From the NCBI RefSeq assembly GCF_036178145.1, contig NZ_CP108067.1, positions 4,960,001 through 5,024,000 on the forward strand: 64,000 bases of DNA. Reading direction: 5' to 3'. Source of the stretch: Streptomyces sp. NBC_00273. Its GTDB lineage: Bacteria; Actinomycetota; Actinomycetes; Streptomycetales; Streptomycetaceae. Both the position numbers and the translations under genes were made by a program. How positions within the stretch are numbered: position 1 is the stretch's first letter; each line of letters opens with the position of its first letter. Of this stretch, positions 1 to 9,205 are shown piece after piece. The notes beneath the pieces were generated by a model. The model had not been told where the DNA came from. It worked only from the letters and a program-made list of their open reading frames with translations, and did not search any database.

Positions 1-294
1 GACAGCCCCACGACCCTCCCCGTCGGCTTCGGAGGGGCCCAGCCGCAGGTCAGCAGGGTGGAGCTGGAGCCGGGCGACCGCGTCCTCTGCTTCACCGACG
101 GCCTGATCGAAGAGCATGAAAACGGGCAGGAGCAGTTCGGCGAGGATCAGCTGATCGACTGGGTGAACCAGCTGGAGCAGGCCGACCACGGGATCCGCAC
201 GGTGGCCCGGGACCTGTCCCACACCCTCAAGCGGGCACGCGGCGAAACCACCTCGGACGACGCGACGCTCGTCCTGTTCGAATGGCGTGGATGA
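1..294 (+). CDS. SpoIIE/RsbU-type PP2C phosphatase, C-terminal end (partial)
   Basis: The gene enters from the left edge, so only about 97 C-terminal codons are visible. They carry the PP2C/SpoIIE signatures LPVGFGG, then GDRVLCFTDGLIE, and near the end TSDDATLVLFE, where the Asp residues would complete the Mg/Mn site. Phosphatases of this family dephosphorylate anti-sigma-factor antagonists in partner-switching circuits; Streptomyces encodes many. The sensor half lies outside the window, so substrate and signal cannot be inferred. A strong hairpin follows about 90 bp downstream. Confidence 0.85.
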   Translation, partial: DSPTTLPVGFGGAQPQVSRVELEPGDRVLCFTDGLIEEHENGQEQFGEDQLIDWVNQLEQADHGIRTVARDLSHTLKRARGETTSDDATLVLFEWRG

Positions 295-386
295 CGGAAG
301 GCCGTGCCCCGCACCGAGAGACTCGAGTAGCGTGTTCTCGCAGGTCATAGGCCTCAGAGCGGCAAAGCGCCGAGCGGTTCCCACGC

Positions 387-424
387 TCATGGAGCGGGTT
401 CGGTTCCCGCCACCCGCTCCATGA
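387..424. terminator. Perfect 13-bp inverted repeat between convergent genes
   Basis: Arms TCATGGAGCGGGT and ACCCGCTCCATGA pair perfectly around a 12-nt loop. It sits between the stop of the phosphatase (+) and the stop of the DUF998 gene (-), where a bidirectional terminator is expected. There is no T-tract, as is usual in Streptomyces. The inner sequence GCGGGTTCGGTTCCCGC also imitates a tRNA T-arm. Confidence 0.6.
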
Positions 425-436
425 CGAAGCCCCGGG

Positions 437-1237
437 TCAACGACCATCGGCGGGCGAGGCGCTGACGAGACCGTGCTCGTACACGGTGATGACCAGTTGC
501 ACGCGGTCACGCAGGCCCAACTTGCCGATGGCACGGGAGATGTGGGTCTTCACGGTCAGCGGGCTGATCACCAGTGCGGCAGCGATCTCGCCGTTGGACA
601 GCCCTTCCACCGTGCCCGACGTCGAAGGCCGGGGAGTCGCCGAGATCGCTGCCAGAGCCAGCCAGGCCAGGTTCAGGGCGATGACGATGCGTTCGGCCAG
701 GCCCAGAGGGGCCGTGTGGGTGAGGGCCGTCTTGTCCACCAACGCCACCGCGAACAGCACGAACGCCACCGACGACGCCCACGCGAGCACGGTCAGCCCA
801 CGGGTCTTCGAGGCCCGCGCGAGTTCGCGCCGCCACACCACGGTCAGCCGGACGATCGCGATGGCCAGGGCGAGGAACCCCGCCCAGGCCGCGACTCCGT
901 GCACGCCGTCGGAGAGCGAGGGGCGGCTCCAGTTGCCCGGCGGGTCAGCCGGAAAGACGGCAGCCACCAGTACGCATCCCGCCCAGAAGTGCAGCAGCCA
1001 CCCGCCCCGTCCACTGCCGACGGCCCGGACCGCCACGGCCTCCGACCCGACCGCGACCGCCAGCTGTCCGACGGTCACCAGCCAGCCGTGCGGCAGGTTG
1101 ACGTACCTGCTGACGGTCTCGGCCAACGGGTCGTATCCCCTGTTGACCGCATCGGATATCGCGAAGGCGAGGACGGCGACGGCAAAGCCGGCCAGGGATA
1201 ATGTCTTGGTCATAGAGCCAGACAGTAGGTCTGGCAT
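437..1237 (-). CDS. DUF998 membrane protein fused to a partial LuxR-type helix-turn-helix
   Basis: Residues about 1-200 form a six-helix DUF998 membrane domain (short loops, hydrophobic stretches, WxxxGxxxL-like helices). Residues about 210-255 are the recognition half of a GerE/LuxR DNA-binding domain ([21 protein letters not shown], then [14 protein letters not shown]). The first HTH helix (usual motif LTxREREVL) is missing and replaced by a short Thr/Ser/Gly linker, so this looks like a deletion fusion of a membrane gene with the tail of a NarL-type response regulator. An alternative start is the Met codon at 1213. A CCAGAC-N5-GTCTGG repeat (1218-1234) lies between the two candidate starts. 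Function is unknown; DNA binding by the half-domain is doubtful. Confidence 0.7.
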   Translation of the reverse strand: MPDLLSGSMTKTLSLAGFAVAVLAFAISDAVNRGYDPLAETVSRYVNLPHGWLVTVGQLAVAVGSEAVAVRAVGSGRGGWLLHFWAGCVLVAAVFPADPPGNWSRPSLSDGVHGVAAWAGFLALAIAIVRLTVVWRRELARASKTRGLTVLAWASSVAFVLFAVALVDKTALTHTAPLGLAERIVIALNLAWLALAAISATPRPSTSGTVEGLSNGEIAAALVISPLTVKTHISRAIGKLGLRDRVQLVITVYEHGLVSASPADGR

Positions 1238-1283
1238 CGGCCCGGGAGCATCGTCCTCGACGCGTCATCCGAGCCTGCCTCAG

Positions 1284-1303
1284 CGGAGTACCCGACTACT
1301 CCG
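1284..1303. terminator. Short hairpin (7-bp arms) after the 1316-1783 gene
   Basis: CGGAGTA and TACTCCG flank a 6-nt loop just beyond the stop of the minus-strand gene at 1316. It may be a weak terminator or an operator for the DUF998 gene. The arms are too short to decide. Confidence 0.3.
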
Positions 1304-1315
1304 ATCGAGGTACGT

Positions 1316-1783
1316 TCAACCCTTCTCCGGCTCCCGCCCCACTCTGCTACATCCGGAACCAGAGGTCGGGGTTCGTGGATCGTCGATGTCGAGCACAAGC
1401 TCGAACCCCGAGGTCGAACTGAAGGTAGCGACGTTTCCTGACAGTCGAATCCGATCGAACGGATTGGATTCGATGAAGAACATCGCCCAATGGAGCGCGC
1501 GGTCCACAGTCAACCGCGCAATGAACCCCTCCGACCCGTACGAGCCCTCGCCGCACCACAGCAGCCCCTCCTCTCCTAGGTCTACCGCGGCGAGCCCGTC
1601 GACCGAAGACACCCACGACGGATCGCCTTCCAGCACTTCATCGAGATCGAACGGGGCGAGCACCGTGAAACCCCTCGGTGTGGTGGGGTCGAGGGCGACA
1701 TCGTAGGAGTGCCCGTCGGCATGGTGGAGTGCGTCCTTGACGGGCAGCTCGAAGTCTTTCCACAGGCGTTCGATCGCGGTCAC
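1316..1783 (-). CDS. Uncharacterised protein, 155 aa
   Basis: Begins at a GTG preceded by GGAGAT about 9 bases upstream. The protein is acidic and soluble, with no signal peptide or membrane segment. It has a beta-rich pattern with aromatic residues (WCGEGSYGSEGFIARL, HWAMFFIES) that superficially resembles the small alpha/beta immunity or SUKH-like proteins of actinobacteria, but I recognise no family. The Gly/Ser/Arg-rich last 20 residues look disordered. No neighbouring toxin supports an immunity role. Confidence 0.6.
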   Translation of the reverse strand: MTAIERLWKDFELPVKDALHHADGHSYDVALDPTTPRGFTVLAPFDLDEVLEGDPSWVSSVDGLAAVDLGEEGLLWCGEGSYGSEGFIARLTVDRALHWAMFFIESNPFDRIRLSGNVATFSSTSGFELVLDIDDPRTPTSGSGCSRVGREPEKG

Positions 1784-2078
1784 TTGCTCTCACATCTCCC
1801 GTTGCGCACCCACTCCGGCCCCCTGTTCCGGGATCTCCCATGGAACGCCTCGTCCCGGTGGTTGGTTCGCGCATCTCGATGAAGTACTACGCATGGATCT
1901 TCCTCCTGGGTTCCGGTTCCCGTCGTGGAGATCGCCGCTCCGGAGTCCATCGACGACGACCTGCCCGTCGACGCCCTCCCGCGTGCTCCCCCGCGCCCGC
2001 CGGGGCGGACCGGCTGCGGATCTGGGCCGGCGGCCGGGTAGCCGCCGGGTGAGAGCCGGCTCTCCGAGCCGGCAAAAA
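1784..2078. other. Gene-poor stretch upstream of the sulfur locus
   Basis: I find no convincing gene in this stretch. Short open frames on both strands lack good codon bias and ribosome sites. A perfect palindrome GAGAGCCGGCTCTC lies at 2051-2064, just before the first CsoR-type operator. Confidence 0.5.
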
Positions 2079-2092
2079 TACCCCCGGGGGTA
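2079..2092. promoter_or_regulatory. CsoR/CstR-type operator, site A
   Basis: Perfect palindrome TACCCCCGGGGGTA, matching the GC-rich core with flanking TA that CsoR-family repressors bind. It lies 60 bp upstream of the persulfide dioxygenase start and 34 bp from site B. Confidence 0.85.
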
Positions 2093-2112
2093 CCCGTGTT
2101 ACGCTCGAAATA

Positions 2113-2126
2113 TACCCCCGGGGGTA
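2113..2126. promoter_or_regulatory. CsoR/CstR-type operator, site B
   Basis: Second identical TACCCCCGGGGGTA palindrome, 25 bp upstream of the start codon at 2152, so a bound repressor would cover the promoter or initial transcribed region. The same motif recurs at 4788 and 5433. Confidence 0.85.
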
Positions 2127-2151
2127 ATCGTCGAACGAAAGGAGCAACCGC

Positions 2152-3561
2152 GTGTTCTTCATCGACACCATCGAGACCGAGGGACTCGGCAACCGCAGCT
2201 ACCTGGCGGGCGGCGCCGCAACCGCGGCGGTCGTCGACCCGCCCCGCGACATCGACCGGGTCATCGCGGCGGCTGCCGCACGCGGGGTGCGGATCTCCCA
2301 CGTGGTGGAGACCCACCTGCACAACGACTACGTCACCGGCGGCCTGGACCTGGCCCGCCTGACCGGCGCCGCGTACCTGGTGCCGGCCGGTGCCCGCGTC
2401 TCCTTCGCCCGGACACCGGTGGCCGACGGCGACACGGTGGGCGTCGACGACGGCATCGCGCTGCGGGCGCTGGCCACCCCCGGCCACACCCCCCACCACA
2501 CCTCCTACGTGCTGGAAGAGCACGGCCGGGTGGCGGCGGTCTTCACCGGTGGTTCGCTGTTGATCGGCTCGGTGGGCCGCCCCGACCTGGTCGAACCACG
2601 CCTGACCGAGGAGCTGGCCCGCGCCCAGCACGCCTCCGCCCACCGTCTGGCCGCCGAGCTCCCCGACGAGACGGCCGTGCTGCCCACCCACGGGTTCGGC
2701 AGCTTCTGCTCCTCCTCCCAGTCCGAGGGCGACGCCACCACCATCGGCAAGGAGAAGGGCGTCAACGACGCCCTGGTCAAGGACGTCGACCGGTTCGTCT
2801 GCGACCTACTGGCCGGTCTGGAGGACGTACCCGCCTACTACGCCCACATGGGCCCGGCCAACGCCGCGGGCCCGGATCCGGTGGACCTGAGCACTCCGCC
2901 CCTGACGGACGCCGCCGACATCGCCGAGCGCCTGGCGGCCGGGGAATGGGTGGTCGACCTGCGCAACCGGATCGCGTTCGCCGAAGGGCACGTCGCGGGC
3001 TCGTTCAACTTCGAGGCCGACGGAAAGCTCGCCACTTACCTCGCCTGGATGATCCCCTGGGGCAAGCCCGTCACCCTGCTCGCGGAGTCACCCGCCCAGC
3101 TCGCCGCCGCCCAGCGCGAACTGGTCCGCGTCGGCATCGACCGGCCCGCGGCGGCGGCCACCGGCACGCCCGGCGACTGGATACCCGAAGGGCACGGCCC
3201 GCGCTCCTTCCCCCGCGCCACCTTCGCCGACCTCGCCGACCTCGCCGACCGGGGCACCCGGGGCACCCGGGGCACCCGGGGTACCGACTCCACGACGGTC
3301 GTCCTGGACGTGCGCCGCGATTCGGAGCGCGCCCAGGGGTGGATCGCGGGGTCCGTGCACATCCCCGTCCACGACCTGCACCGGCGCCTGACCGAGGTCC
3401 CGCCCGGCACGGTGTGGGTGCACTGCGCCGGCGGGATGCGCGCAGCGATCGCCGCCTCCCTGCTGGACGCCGCCGGACGTGACGTCGTCGCCGTCGACGA
3501 CTCCTTCGACGCCGCCCGCGAGGCCGGCCTGCCCCTCACCGACGGCCAGCGGGACCTCTGA
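2152..3561 (+). CDS. Persulfide dioxygenase (MBL fold) fused to two rhodanese domains
   Basis: Residues 1-240 are an ETHE1/Blh-like metallo-beta-lactamase domain that oxidises glutathione- or similar persulfides to sulfite. The metal motif reads THLHNDY (H55, H57, D59), followed by GHTPHH at 111. Two rhodanese domains follow, an inactive one (about 255-340) and an active one with the loop Cys in HCAGGMRA (C425). The linker holds a 9-bp tandem repeat encoding GTRGTRGTRG. The usual DH of the HxHxDH motif is DY, and the FTGD metal Asp is Gly (FTGGSLL). I believe these substitutions recur in actinobacterial members, but that should be checked. GTG start with GAAAGGAGC upstream. First gene of the locus, preceded by two operators. 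Confidence 0.9.
   Translation: MFFIDTIETEGLGNRSYLAGGAATAAVVDPPRDIDRVIAAAAARGVRISHVVETHLHNDYVTGGLDLARLTGAAYLVPAGARVSFARTPVADGDTVGVDDGIALRALATPGHTPHHTSYVLEEHGRVAAVFTGGSLLIGSVGRPDLVEPRLTEELARAQHASAHRLAAELPDETAVLPTHGFGSFCSSSQSEGDATTIGKEKGVNDALVKDVDRFVCDLLAGLEDVPAYYAHMGPANAAGPDPVDLSTPPLTDAADIAERLAAGEWVVDLRNRIAFAEGHVAGSFNFEADGKLATYLAWMIPWGKPVTLLAESPAQLAAAQRELVRVGIDRPAAAATGTPGDWIPEGHGPRSFPRATFADLADLADRGTRGTRGTRGTDSTTVVLDVRRDSERAQGWIAGSVHIPVHDLHRRLTEVPPGTVWVHCAGGMRAAIAASLLDAAGRDVVAVDDSFDAAREAGLPLTDGQRDL
3217..3285. repeat. In-frame 9-bp tandem repeats in the dioxygenase linker
   Basis: Copies of GCCGACCTC run directly into about four copies of CGGGGCACC, encoding ADLADLAD then GTRGTRGTRGT. They fall between the two rhodanese domains, where length changes would be tolerated. 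Confidence 0.7.
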
Positions 3562-3626
3562 ACCCGCACTCCCGCACCCCCGCAAGCCCGTACTCCTCCT
3601 GCCCCATCGACCCGGAAGGAAGACGG

Positions 3627-4001
3627 ATGTTCCTCTTCCGCCGCGGCCCCGCCCGCGTCAGCCCCGCCCGCGTCACCCCCGCCCAGGCCCACCAGCGCAC
3701 CGCCGACGGCGCCGCCGTGCTCCTCGACGTGCGCGAGCAGGCCGAGTGGAACGCCGGACACGCCCCCGGTGCCGTCCACGCCCCGCTCTCCCGCCTCGTC
3801 GCCGGCGCCGCCCTGCCCGCGATCGCCCAGGGCCGGCCGCTGGTGGTGATCTGCCGTTCCGGACACCGTTCCCGGCGGGCCGCCGAGCTGTTGACCGGCC
3901 GCGGGGGCGACGCGGTCGACGTGACGGGTGGCATGAACGCCTGGGCCCGTGCCGGGCTGCCGGTCGTCGACGCACGCGGAAGCAGCGGCCGAACAGCGTG
4001 A
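3627..4001 (+). CDS. Single-domain rhodanese sulfurtransferase
   Basis: 124 aa; one rhodanese fold with the substrate motif LLDVREQAEW and an active-site loop CRSGHRS (Cys 77), followed by GGMNAW. The family moves sulfane sulfur from thiosulfate or persulfide to a thiol or cyanide. The N-terminal MFLFRRGP is too short for a signal, so it is cytosolic. GGAAGG precedes the ATG. It ends in a 4-base overlap (GTGA) with the exporter gene, implying translational coupling. Confidence 0.9.
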   Translation: MFLFRRGPARVSPARVTPAQAHQRTADGAAVLLDVREQAEWNAGHAPGAVHAPLSRLVAGAALPAIAQGRPLVVICRSGHRSRRAAELLTGRGGDAVDVTGGMNAWARAGLPVVDARGSSGRTA

Positions 4002-4750
4002 GCACGCTCATCCTGGCCCTCGCCGCCGGGGCCGTCATCGGACTCGCCCTCGGGGCACTGGGCGGCGGCGGCAGTGTCCTGGCCGTCCCGGCCCTGATCT
4101 ACCTCCTGGGCTTCACCCCGGCTGCCGCCACCACCGCATCCCTGATCATCGTCACCGCCACGTCCGCCACCGCCCTCTACGCCCACGCCACGTCCGGCAA
4201 CGTCCGCTGGAAGACGGGCGCCCTGTTCGCGGCGGCCGGCATCCCGCCCGCCCTCGCCGCCGCCACCCTGGCCAGCCGCGTTCCCGAACCGGTCCTGACC
4301 GCGGCGTTCGCCGCCACGGCCGGCCTCGCCGCCTGGCGCATGTTCGCCGCCCCCGACCCCGCCCCCGGGCGGCAGCCCCGGCCCGTCCGGCCCGCGCGGG
4401 CCGCCGGGGCGGGTGCCGGACTCGGCTCGATCACCGGCTTCCTCGGCGTCGGCGGCGGCTTCCTCGCCGTCCCCGCCCTCGTCTCCGTACTGGGCCTGCG
4501 CATGCGGGCCGCCGTCGGCACCAGCCTCCTGGTCATCACCGTCAACTCCCTCGCCGCACTCGCCGCCCGCACGGGCACGCACACCCCGCTGCACTGGGCG
4601 GTCATCGCCCCCTTCACCGGAGCGGCCGTCCTCGGAGCCTGGGACGGCAAGCGCCTCGCCGCCAAGATCTCCGGACCCGCCCTCCAGCGGACCTTCGCGG
4701 CCGTCCTCCTGGCCGTCGCCGCCCTCATGCTCACCGACGCCCTCCACTGA
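3998..4750 (+). CDS. TauE/SafE family sulfite/organosulfonate exporter
   Basis: 250 aa; about eight hydrophobic helices arranged as two TauE/SafE repeats, each with the family glycine motif (GALGGGGSVLAVPAL near the N-terminus, GFLGVGGGFLAVPAL in the second half). Starts at the GTG that overlaps the rhodanese stop. In this context it likely exports sulfite produced by the persulfide dioxygenase. A CsoR-type operator lies just downstream, ahead of the next gene. Confidence 0.9.
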   Translation: MSTLILALAAGAVIGLALGALGGGGSVLAVPALIYLLGFTPAAATTASLIIVTATSATALYAHATSGNVRWKTGALFAAAGIPPALAAATLASRVPEPVLTAAFAATAGLAAWRMFAAPDPAPGRQPRPVRPARAAGAGAGLGSITGFLGVGGGFLAVPALVSVLGLRMRAAVGTSLLVITVNSLAALAARTGTHTPLHWAVIAPFTGAAVLGAWDGKRLAAKISGPALQRTFAAVLLAVAALMLTDALH

Positions 4751-4787
4751 CCCCGTGGCCCGCCCCCCTCGACCACACCCCCGTAAA

Positions 4788-4801
4788 TACCCCCGGGGGC
4801 A
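4788..4801. promoter_or_regulatory. CsoR/CstR-type operator, site C (one mismatch)
   Basis: TACCCCCGGGGGCA, one base off the palindrome of sites A and B. It sits 44 bp upstream of the rhodanese/membrane gene at 4845, which suggests an internal promoter under the same regulator. Confidence 0.8.
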
Positions 4802-4844
4802 TCAAGGAGCGGGTCCCCTTCCGACAAGGACGGAACACAGCACC

Positions 4845-5749
<905 letters not shown>

Positions 5750-5763
5750 CCGGCACACCGAAA

Positions 5764-5792
5764 CGGCCCGGCCCCTCCGAGGGGCCGGGCCG
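5764..5792 (+). terminator. Strong hairpin terminator after the CstR-like gene
   Basis: Perfect 13-bp arms (CGGCCCGGCCCCT and AGGGGCCGGGCCG) around a 3-nt loop, 15 bp after the stop. It closes the sulfur locus. Confidence 0.85.
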
Positions 5793-5941
5793 CGGCGCAC
5801 GCACGCACGCCACGATCACGAGCTGCGCCCGGCCGCACACCACCGGCAGGCACGTTCCCGCGAGAAAAGTGTTATCTCCGCGCGCCTCACGGGTCTCCTT
5901 CAATGTCAGGCCAGGTGGGCCGTCACCTTCGAGGAGATGCG

Positions 5942-6913
5942 ATGCGGTATCACGACGATGAGTTCACGTACGGCGCGGACGCGAACGCAGCGGCGGACGT
6001 GAACGTGGACGTGGACGGTGCTGGTTCCGGGTCGGGCCGGCGCGGGCGGGCGCGCGCCGCGAACAAGGCGGCCGGTGGCCACCGCAAGAGCCGTCGCCGG
6101 ACTCCCCTGATGGCAGCGGCCGCCGTGGTCCTGCTGGCCGGGGTCGGGAGCGGCTACGCCCTCATATCCGGCGGGGCCCCGGAACGCACTGCGGCGACGG
6201 GCTCCCCCTCCGCGCTCGCCGGCCGTCCGGACGCGGTGGACGGCCCGCCGACCGCCACGGCGGATCCGGCCGCCGGCGCCGGACCCGCGGCGGCCGACGG
6301 TACGGCGAGCCCGAGCGCCGCCGCGTCCGCATCCGCATCGGCCCCCGCATCCACAGCCGCATCCGCGCCCGCCGCGCAGGCGAAGGACGCGGAGCAGCGC
6401 TCCGCAGCGACGGCCACGGAGCGCACTGCCAAGCCCACCGCGCCCCCGACCCGCAGCACCTCGGGGAACGGTCCGACCGGACCGGACCCCAAGGTGCCCG
6501 GCCCCCGCACCTCGACGCAGGACGTCGCCACGGCCCAGTCGCTGTCCCTGCAGCTGCTCAACAACGAACGGGCCGCCGTCGGCCGGCCCCCGCTCGCGCT
6601 CAAGCAGGACCTCAGCGACTTCGCCCGCAAGTGGGCCGAGCACATGAGGAACAACGGGTTCGCCCACTCCTCGTCGGCGGACCGCGCCTACCTGAAGACG
6701 GGCTCGCGCACCTGGACCGGCGAGAACATCGTCTGGTTCAGCGATGCTTCGATGACCGCCCAGGAAGCCGCCGAGAAGTTCCAGTCGATGTGGCGCCACA
6801 GCTCCGGGCACTACAAGGCGCAGGTCAACCCGGACTTCACCGAGGTCGGCGTGGGCCTCTACCGCGACTCCTCGGGCTGGTGGGGCGTGCACAACTTCTC
6901 CGACGGCAAGTGA
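5942..6913 (+). CDS. Membrane-anchored CAP/SCP (PR-1 like) domain protein
   Basis: 323 aa. A basic stretch (residues 33-55) is followed by one transmembrane helix (about 56-76), then 120 residues rich in Ala, Ser, Pro and Thr (disordered wall-spanning linker), then a CAP domain (about 200-323). CAP landmarks include LLNNERAAVGRPPL, the HSSSADRAY loop, GENIVWF and HYKAQVNPDFTEVGVGLY, giving the His/Glu pair of the cavity. The ATG follows GAGGAG. Bacterial CAP proteins are extracytoplasmic, but their biochemical role is not settled. Confidence 0.88.
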   Translation: MRYHDDEFTYGADANAAADVNVDVDGAGSGSGRRGRARAANKAAGGHRKSRRRTPLMAAAAVVLLAGVGSGYALISGGAPERTAATGSPSALAGRPDAVDGPPTATADPAAGAGPAAADGTASPSAAASASASAPASTAASAPAAQAKDAEQRSAATATERTAKPTAPPTRSTSGNGPTGPDPKVPGPRTSTQDVATAQSLSLQLLNNERAAVGRPPLALKQDLSDFARKWAEHMRNNGFAHSSSADRAYLKTGSRTWTGENIVWFSDASMTAQEAAEKFQSMWRHSSGHYKAQVNPDFTEVGVGLYRDSSGWWGVHNFSDGK

Positions 6914-7154
6914 CACGCGCGCAGGGCCCGGTCCTGCCGAGGCGGAAGTGATCCCGTGGCCGAACCCCTGAAGCAGCCCCGGGGGGCCGGCCTCGGATAG
7001 TCGGCCCTTATCCCTACGAGAAGGACTCGCTCTTGGACTTGGTGCGGGGCAGCCCGGACCCTTGTGCACGGGGGCATGCCTGCGCCCGTCGCGGCGTCGG
7101 CGGAACTACCGCCGCCCGCCCGCCGTGAGCACCGACACACAGGAGCCGACGAAC

Positions 7155-7619
7155 ATGCGCACACGCCTTCTGCTGGGCCTGGCCCTCCTCTCCACCGGAC
7201 TCCTCGCCGGCGCGTTCGGTTACGGGGCGGCCAACCTCGTACCCACCTTCAACGCGGTACCGCTCGACATACGGCTGTCGTTCCACACCGAACTGATGAA
7301 GATGAACGGCATCACCATGCAGGCGGCGATGGGCGTGTCGATCGTCAGCTCGCTGGCCCTCACCGCCGTGACGCGCGGCCGTACGCGGCTGCTCGCGGGC
7401 GGGGCCGGCCTGCTGGCCCTGACGTCCCTCCTGGTCACCCGGTTCGGCAACGTCCCGATCAACAGCCGGATCAAGGACTGGGCGCACGGCTCGGCCCCGG
7501 TCGATCACACGGAGATCCTGCAGCGCTGGGAGATCTTCAACGACATCCGCACCGCCGCCGCCGTGGTCGCGTTCGCGCTCCTGATCTTCTCCGCCCTGAG
7601 GACCCCGGCCCGCGACTGA
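7155..7619 (+). CDS. DUF1772 (anthrone oxygenase-like) membrane protein
   Basis: 154 aa, four hydrophobic helices, with the family pattern of a conserved Asn/Pro-rich loop (RFGNVPINSRIKDWA) and a late RWEIFNDIRTAAA motif. DUF1772 includes fungal anthrone oxygenase relatives, but most bacterial members are uncharacterised. AGGAGCC precedes the ATG by 8 bases. No operon partner on either side; the next gene is convergent. Confidence 0.8.
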   Translation: MRTRLLLGLALLSTGLLAGAFGYGAANLVPTFNAVPLDIRLSFHTELMKMNGITMQAAMGVSIVSSLALTAVTRGRTRLLAGGAGLLALTSLLVTRFGNVPINSRIKDWAHGSAPVDHTEILQRWEIFNDIRTAAAVVAFALLIFSALRTPARD

Positions 7620-7655
7620 CCCCACCCGCAGGGGCCCGGCCGCCCCGACCGCGCC

Positions 7656-8246
7656 CTACGACCCGGACTGCGCCGCGCGGACGACGGCCGTCGCGGCCCG
7701 GGACGCGGCCAGTACCGGATCGGTGCTCCGCGCGGCACGGCCGAGCATGAACGCGCCCTCCAGCAGGGCGATCACCGAGCTCGCGGTCTCGTGCGCGGCG
7801 GGCTCGGCGATACCGCCGGCGCGGTAGAAGGCGGCGAGGCCGTCCGTCCAGCTGGCGAAGACCTCGGCGGTGGCCAGCCGCAACCCTTCATGGGTGCCGG
7901 CCACTTCCAGCGCGATGGTGGCGATGGGGCACGGGTCGGTGAAGTCGAGCTCGCGCAAGGTCTGCGCCGCGGCGGTGAACGCGTCGCGGGTGACGGCGGC
8001 CGGGTCCGCGCCCTGCGTCGGGGAGAAGAGGTCGGCGATCAGTTCCAGGTAGGCCGCACCCGACGTACGGATCACCTCCTCGCCCAACTGCGCCTTGCCT
8101 CCGGGGAAGAAGTGGTAGGCCGAGCCGTACGGAGCGTCGGCCGCCGCGACGATCTGCTTCATACCGCTGGCCGCGTAGCCCTGGAGCCGGAACAGTTCGG
8201 TCGCGGCGGTGACGATGCGCGCTCTGGTGTCGCCCGTGGTTCTCAC
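7656..8246 (-). CDS. TetR family repressor (LmrA/YxaF-like)
   Basis: 196 aa. The N-terminal HTH reads TRARIVTAATELFRLQGY, then GMKQIVAAADAPYGSAYHFFPGGK, the PxGSxYxxFxxGK signature of the YxaF/LmrA group. The C-terminal ligand domain contains the ALEVAGTHEGLR motif typical of that group. Divergent from the hydrolase at 8295. A perfect inverted repeat between the two genes is the likely operator for both. Confidence 0.9.
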   Translation of the reverse strand: MRTTGDTRARIVTAATELFRLQGYAASGMKQIVAAADAPYGSAYHFFPGGKAQLGEEVIRTSGAAYLELIADLFSPTQGADPAAVTRDAFTAAAQTLRELDFTDPCPIATIALEVAGTHEGLRLATAEVFASWTDGLAAFYRAGGIAEPAAHETASSVIALLEGAFMLGRAARSTDPVLAASRAATAVVRAAQSGS

Positions 8247-8261
8247 GCTCGATAGTCTCTC

Positions 8262-8281
8262 ACTAGATCGGTCTATCTAGT
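8262..8281. promoter_or_regulatory. TetR operator between divergent genes
   Basis: ACTAGAT-N6-ATCTAGT, a perfect palindrome of the TAGA-rich type bound by LmrA/YxaF-like TetR repressors. It lies 16 bp from the TetR start and 14 bp from the hydrolase start, so it should control both. Confidence 0.85.
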
Positions 8282-8294
8282 CGGAGGTAGCACC

Positions 8295-9128
8295 TTGCCC
8301 GAAATCGAACTGAGCGCAGGCGTCATCGACTTCACCGACACGGGCGGGGACGGAGAGGTCGTGGTGCTCGTCCACGGGCTCGGCTTCGACGAGTCGGTCT
8401 GGGACCAGGTGGTGCGGGAACTGCGGCCCGATCTAAGGGTGGTGGTGCCCGTACTGCCGATCGGCAGCCACCGCAGGCCGATGCGGCCGGACGCGGACCT
8501 TTCGGCGCACGGGATCGCCGCGCTCCTGGCCGAGTTCCTGGAACGCCTCGACCTGCGCGACGTCACCCTCGTCCAGAACGACGCGGGCACGGCCCAGCTC
8601 CTGGTGGGCGTGCGCGACGAACGCATCGGCCGCCTGGTGCTCACCTCGTGCGAGGCCCTGGACAACTACCCGCCGGGCATCCAGGGCCGGACCCTGCACG
8701 CGGCCTCCCGCGTCCCGGGCGGCCTGTTCCTGCTGCTGCAGTCCTTCCGCGTCCCCTTCCTCGTACGGATGGGGAGCTCGCTGGGCGGGATGGCGCAGCG
8801 GCCGATCCCGTACGCGCTGGTCCGGCGCTGGTACCGGCCCCTGCTCAGCCGGCGCGCGATCCGTCGGGACCTCGCCAAGTTCTGCCGCAGCACCCGGAAG
8901 GACACCTACCTCGAGGCCGCGGAGAAGCTCGCGGACTTCGACCGGCCCGCGCTGGTCGCCTGGGGGGCCGAGGACCGCATGATGCCGCCCGCCACGGGCC
9001 GTCGGCTCGCCGAACTGCTGCCGCAGGGGCGGTACGTGGAGATCCCCGAGGCGGGCACGCTCGTCCAGCTGGACAATCCCGGGGCCCTCTGCGCGGAGTT
9101 GCGCCGTTTCATCCGGGAGACCGCCTGA
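8295..9128 (+). CDS. Alpha/beta-fold hydrolase with an atypical triad
   Basis: 277 aa. The fold is clear: oxyanion motif LVHGLGFDESVWDQV, then the nucleophile elbow LVQNDAGTAQ, placing Asp (D96) where epoxide hydrolases and haloalkane dehalogenases have it. Asp of WGAEDRM follows. The C-terminal catalytic His (usually GHxxxxE) is not visible; the equivalent stretch reads EAGTLVQLDNP. TTG start with GGAGG 8 bases upstream. Regulated by the divergent TetR. The substrate is unknown, and the missing His makes ordinary hydrolysis uncertain. Confidence 0.85.
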   Translation: MPEIELSAGVIDFTDTGGDGEVVVLVHGLGFDESVWDQVVRELRPDLRVVVPVLPIGSHRRPMRPDADLSAHGIAALLAEFLERLDLRDVTLVQNDAGTAQLLVGVRDERIGRLVLTSCEALDNYPPGIQGRTLHAASRVPGGLFLLLQSFRVPFLVRMGSSLGGMAQRPIPYALVRRWYRPLLSRRAIRRDLAKFCRSTRKDTYLEAAEKLADFDRPALVAWGAEDRMMPPATGRRLAELLPQGRYVEIPEAGTLVQLDNPGALCAELRRFIRETA

Positions 9129-9205
9129 GGCCGGTCCGTAGCCGCCGCCTGCCGGAGGGTGCCCGGACCGGCCGGCGGGGGCCGGGTGGCCGGGGGCCGG
9201 ACGGG

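Noticed and set aside
391..420. Possible tRNA gene
   Set aside because: Only a T-arm and acceptor-like 3' end exist; no D-arm or anticodon arm lies upstream.
1840..2052. 70-codon frame upstream of the sulfur locus
   Set aside because: No domain, weak start, and an Arg-rich tail typical of non-coding GC DNA.
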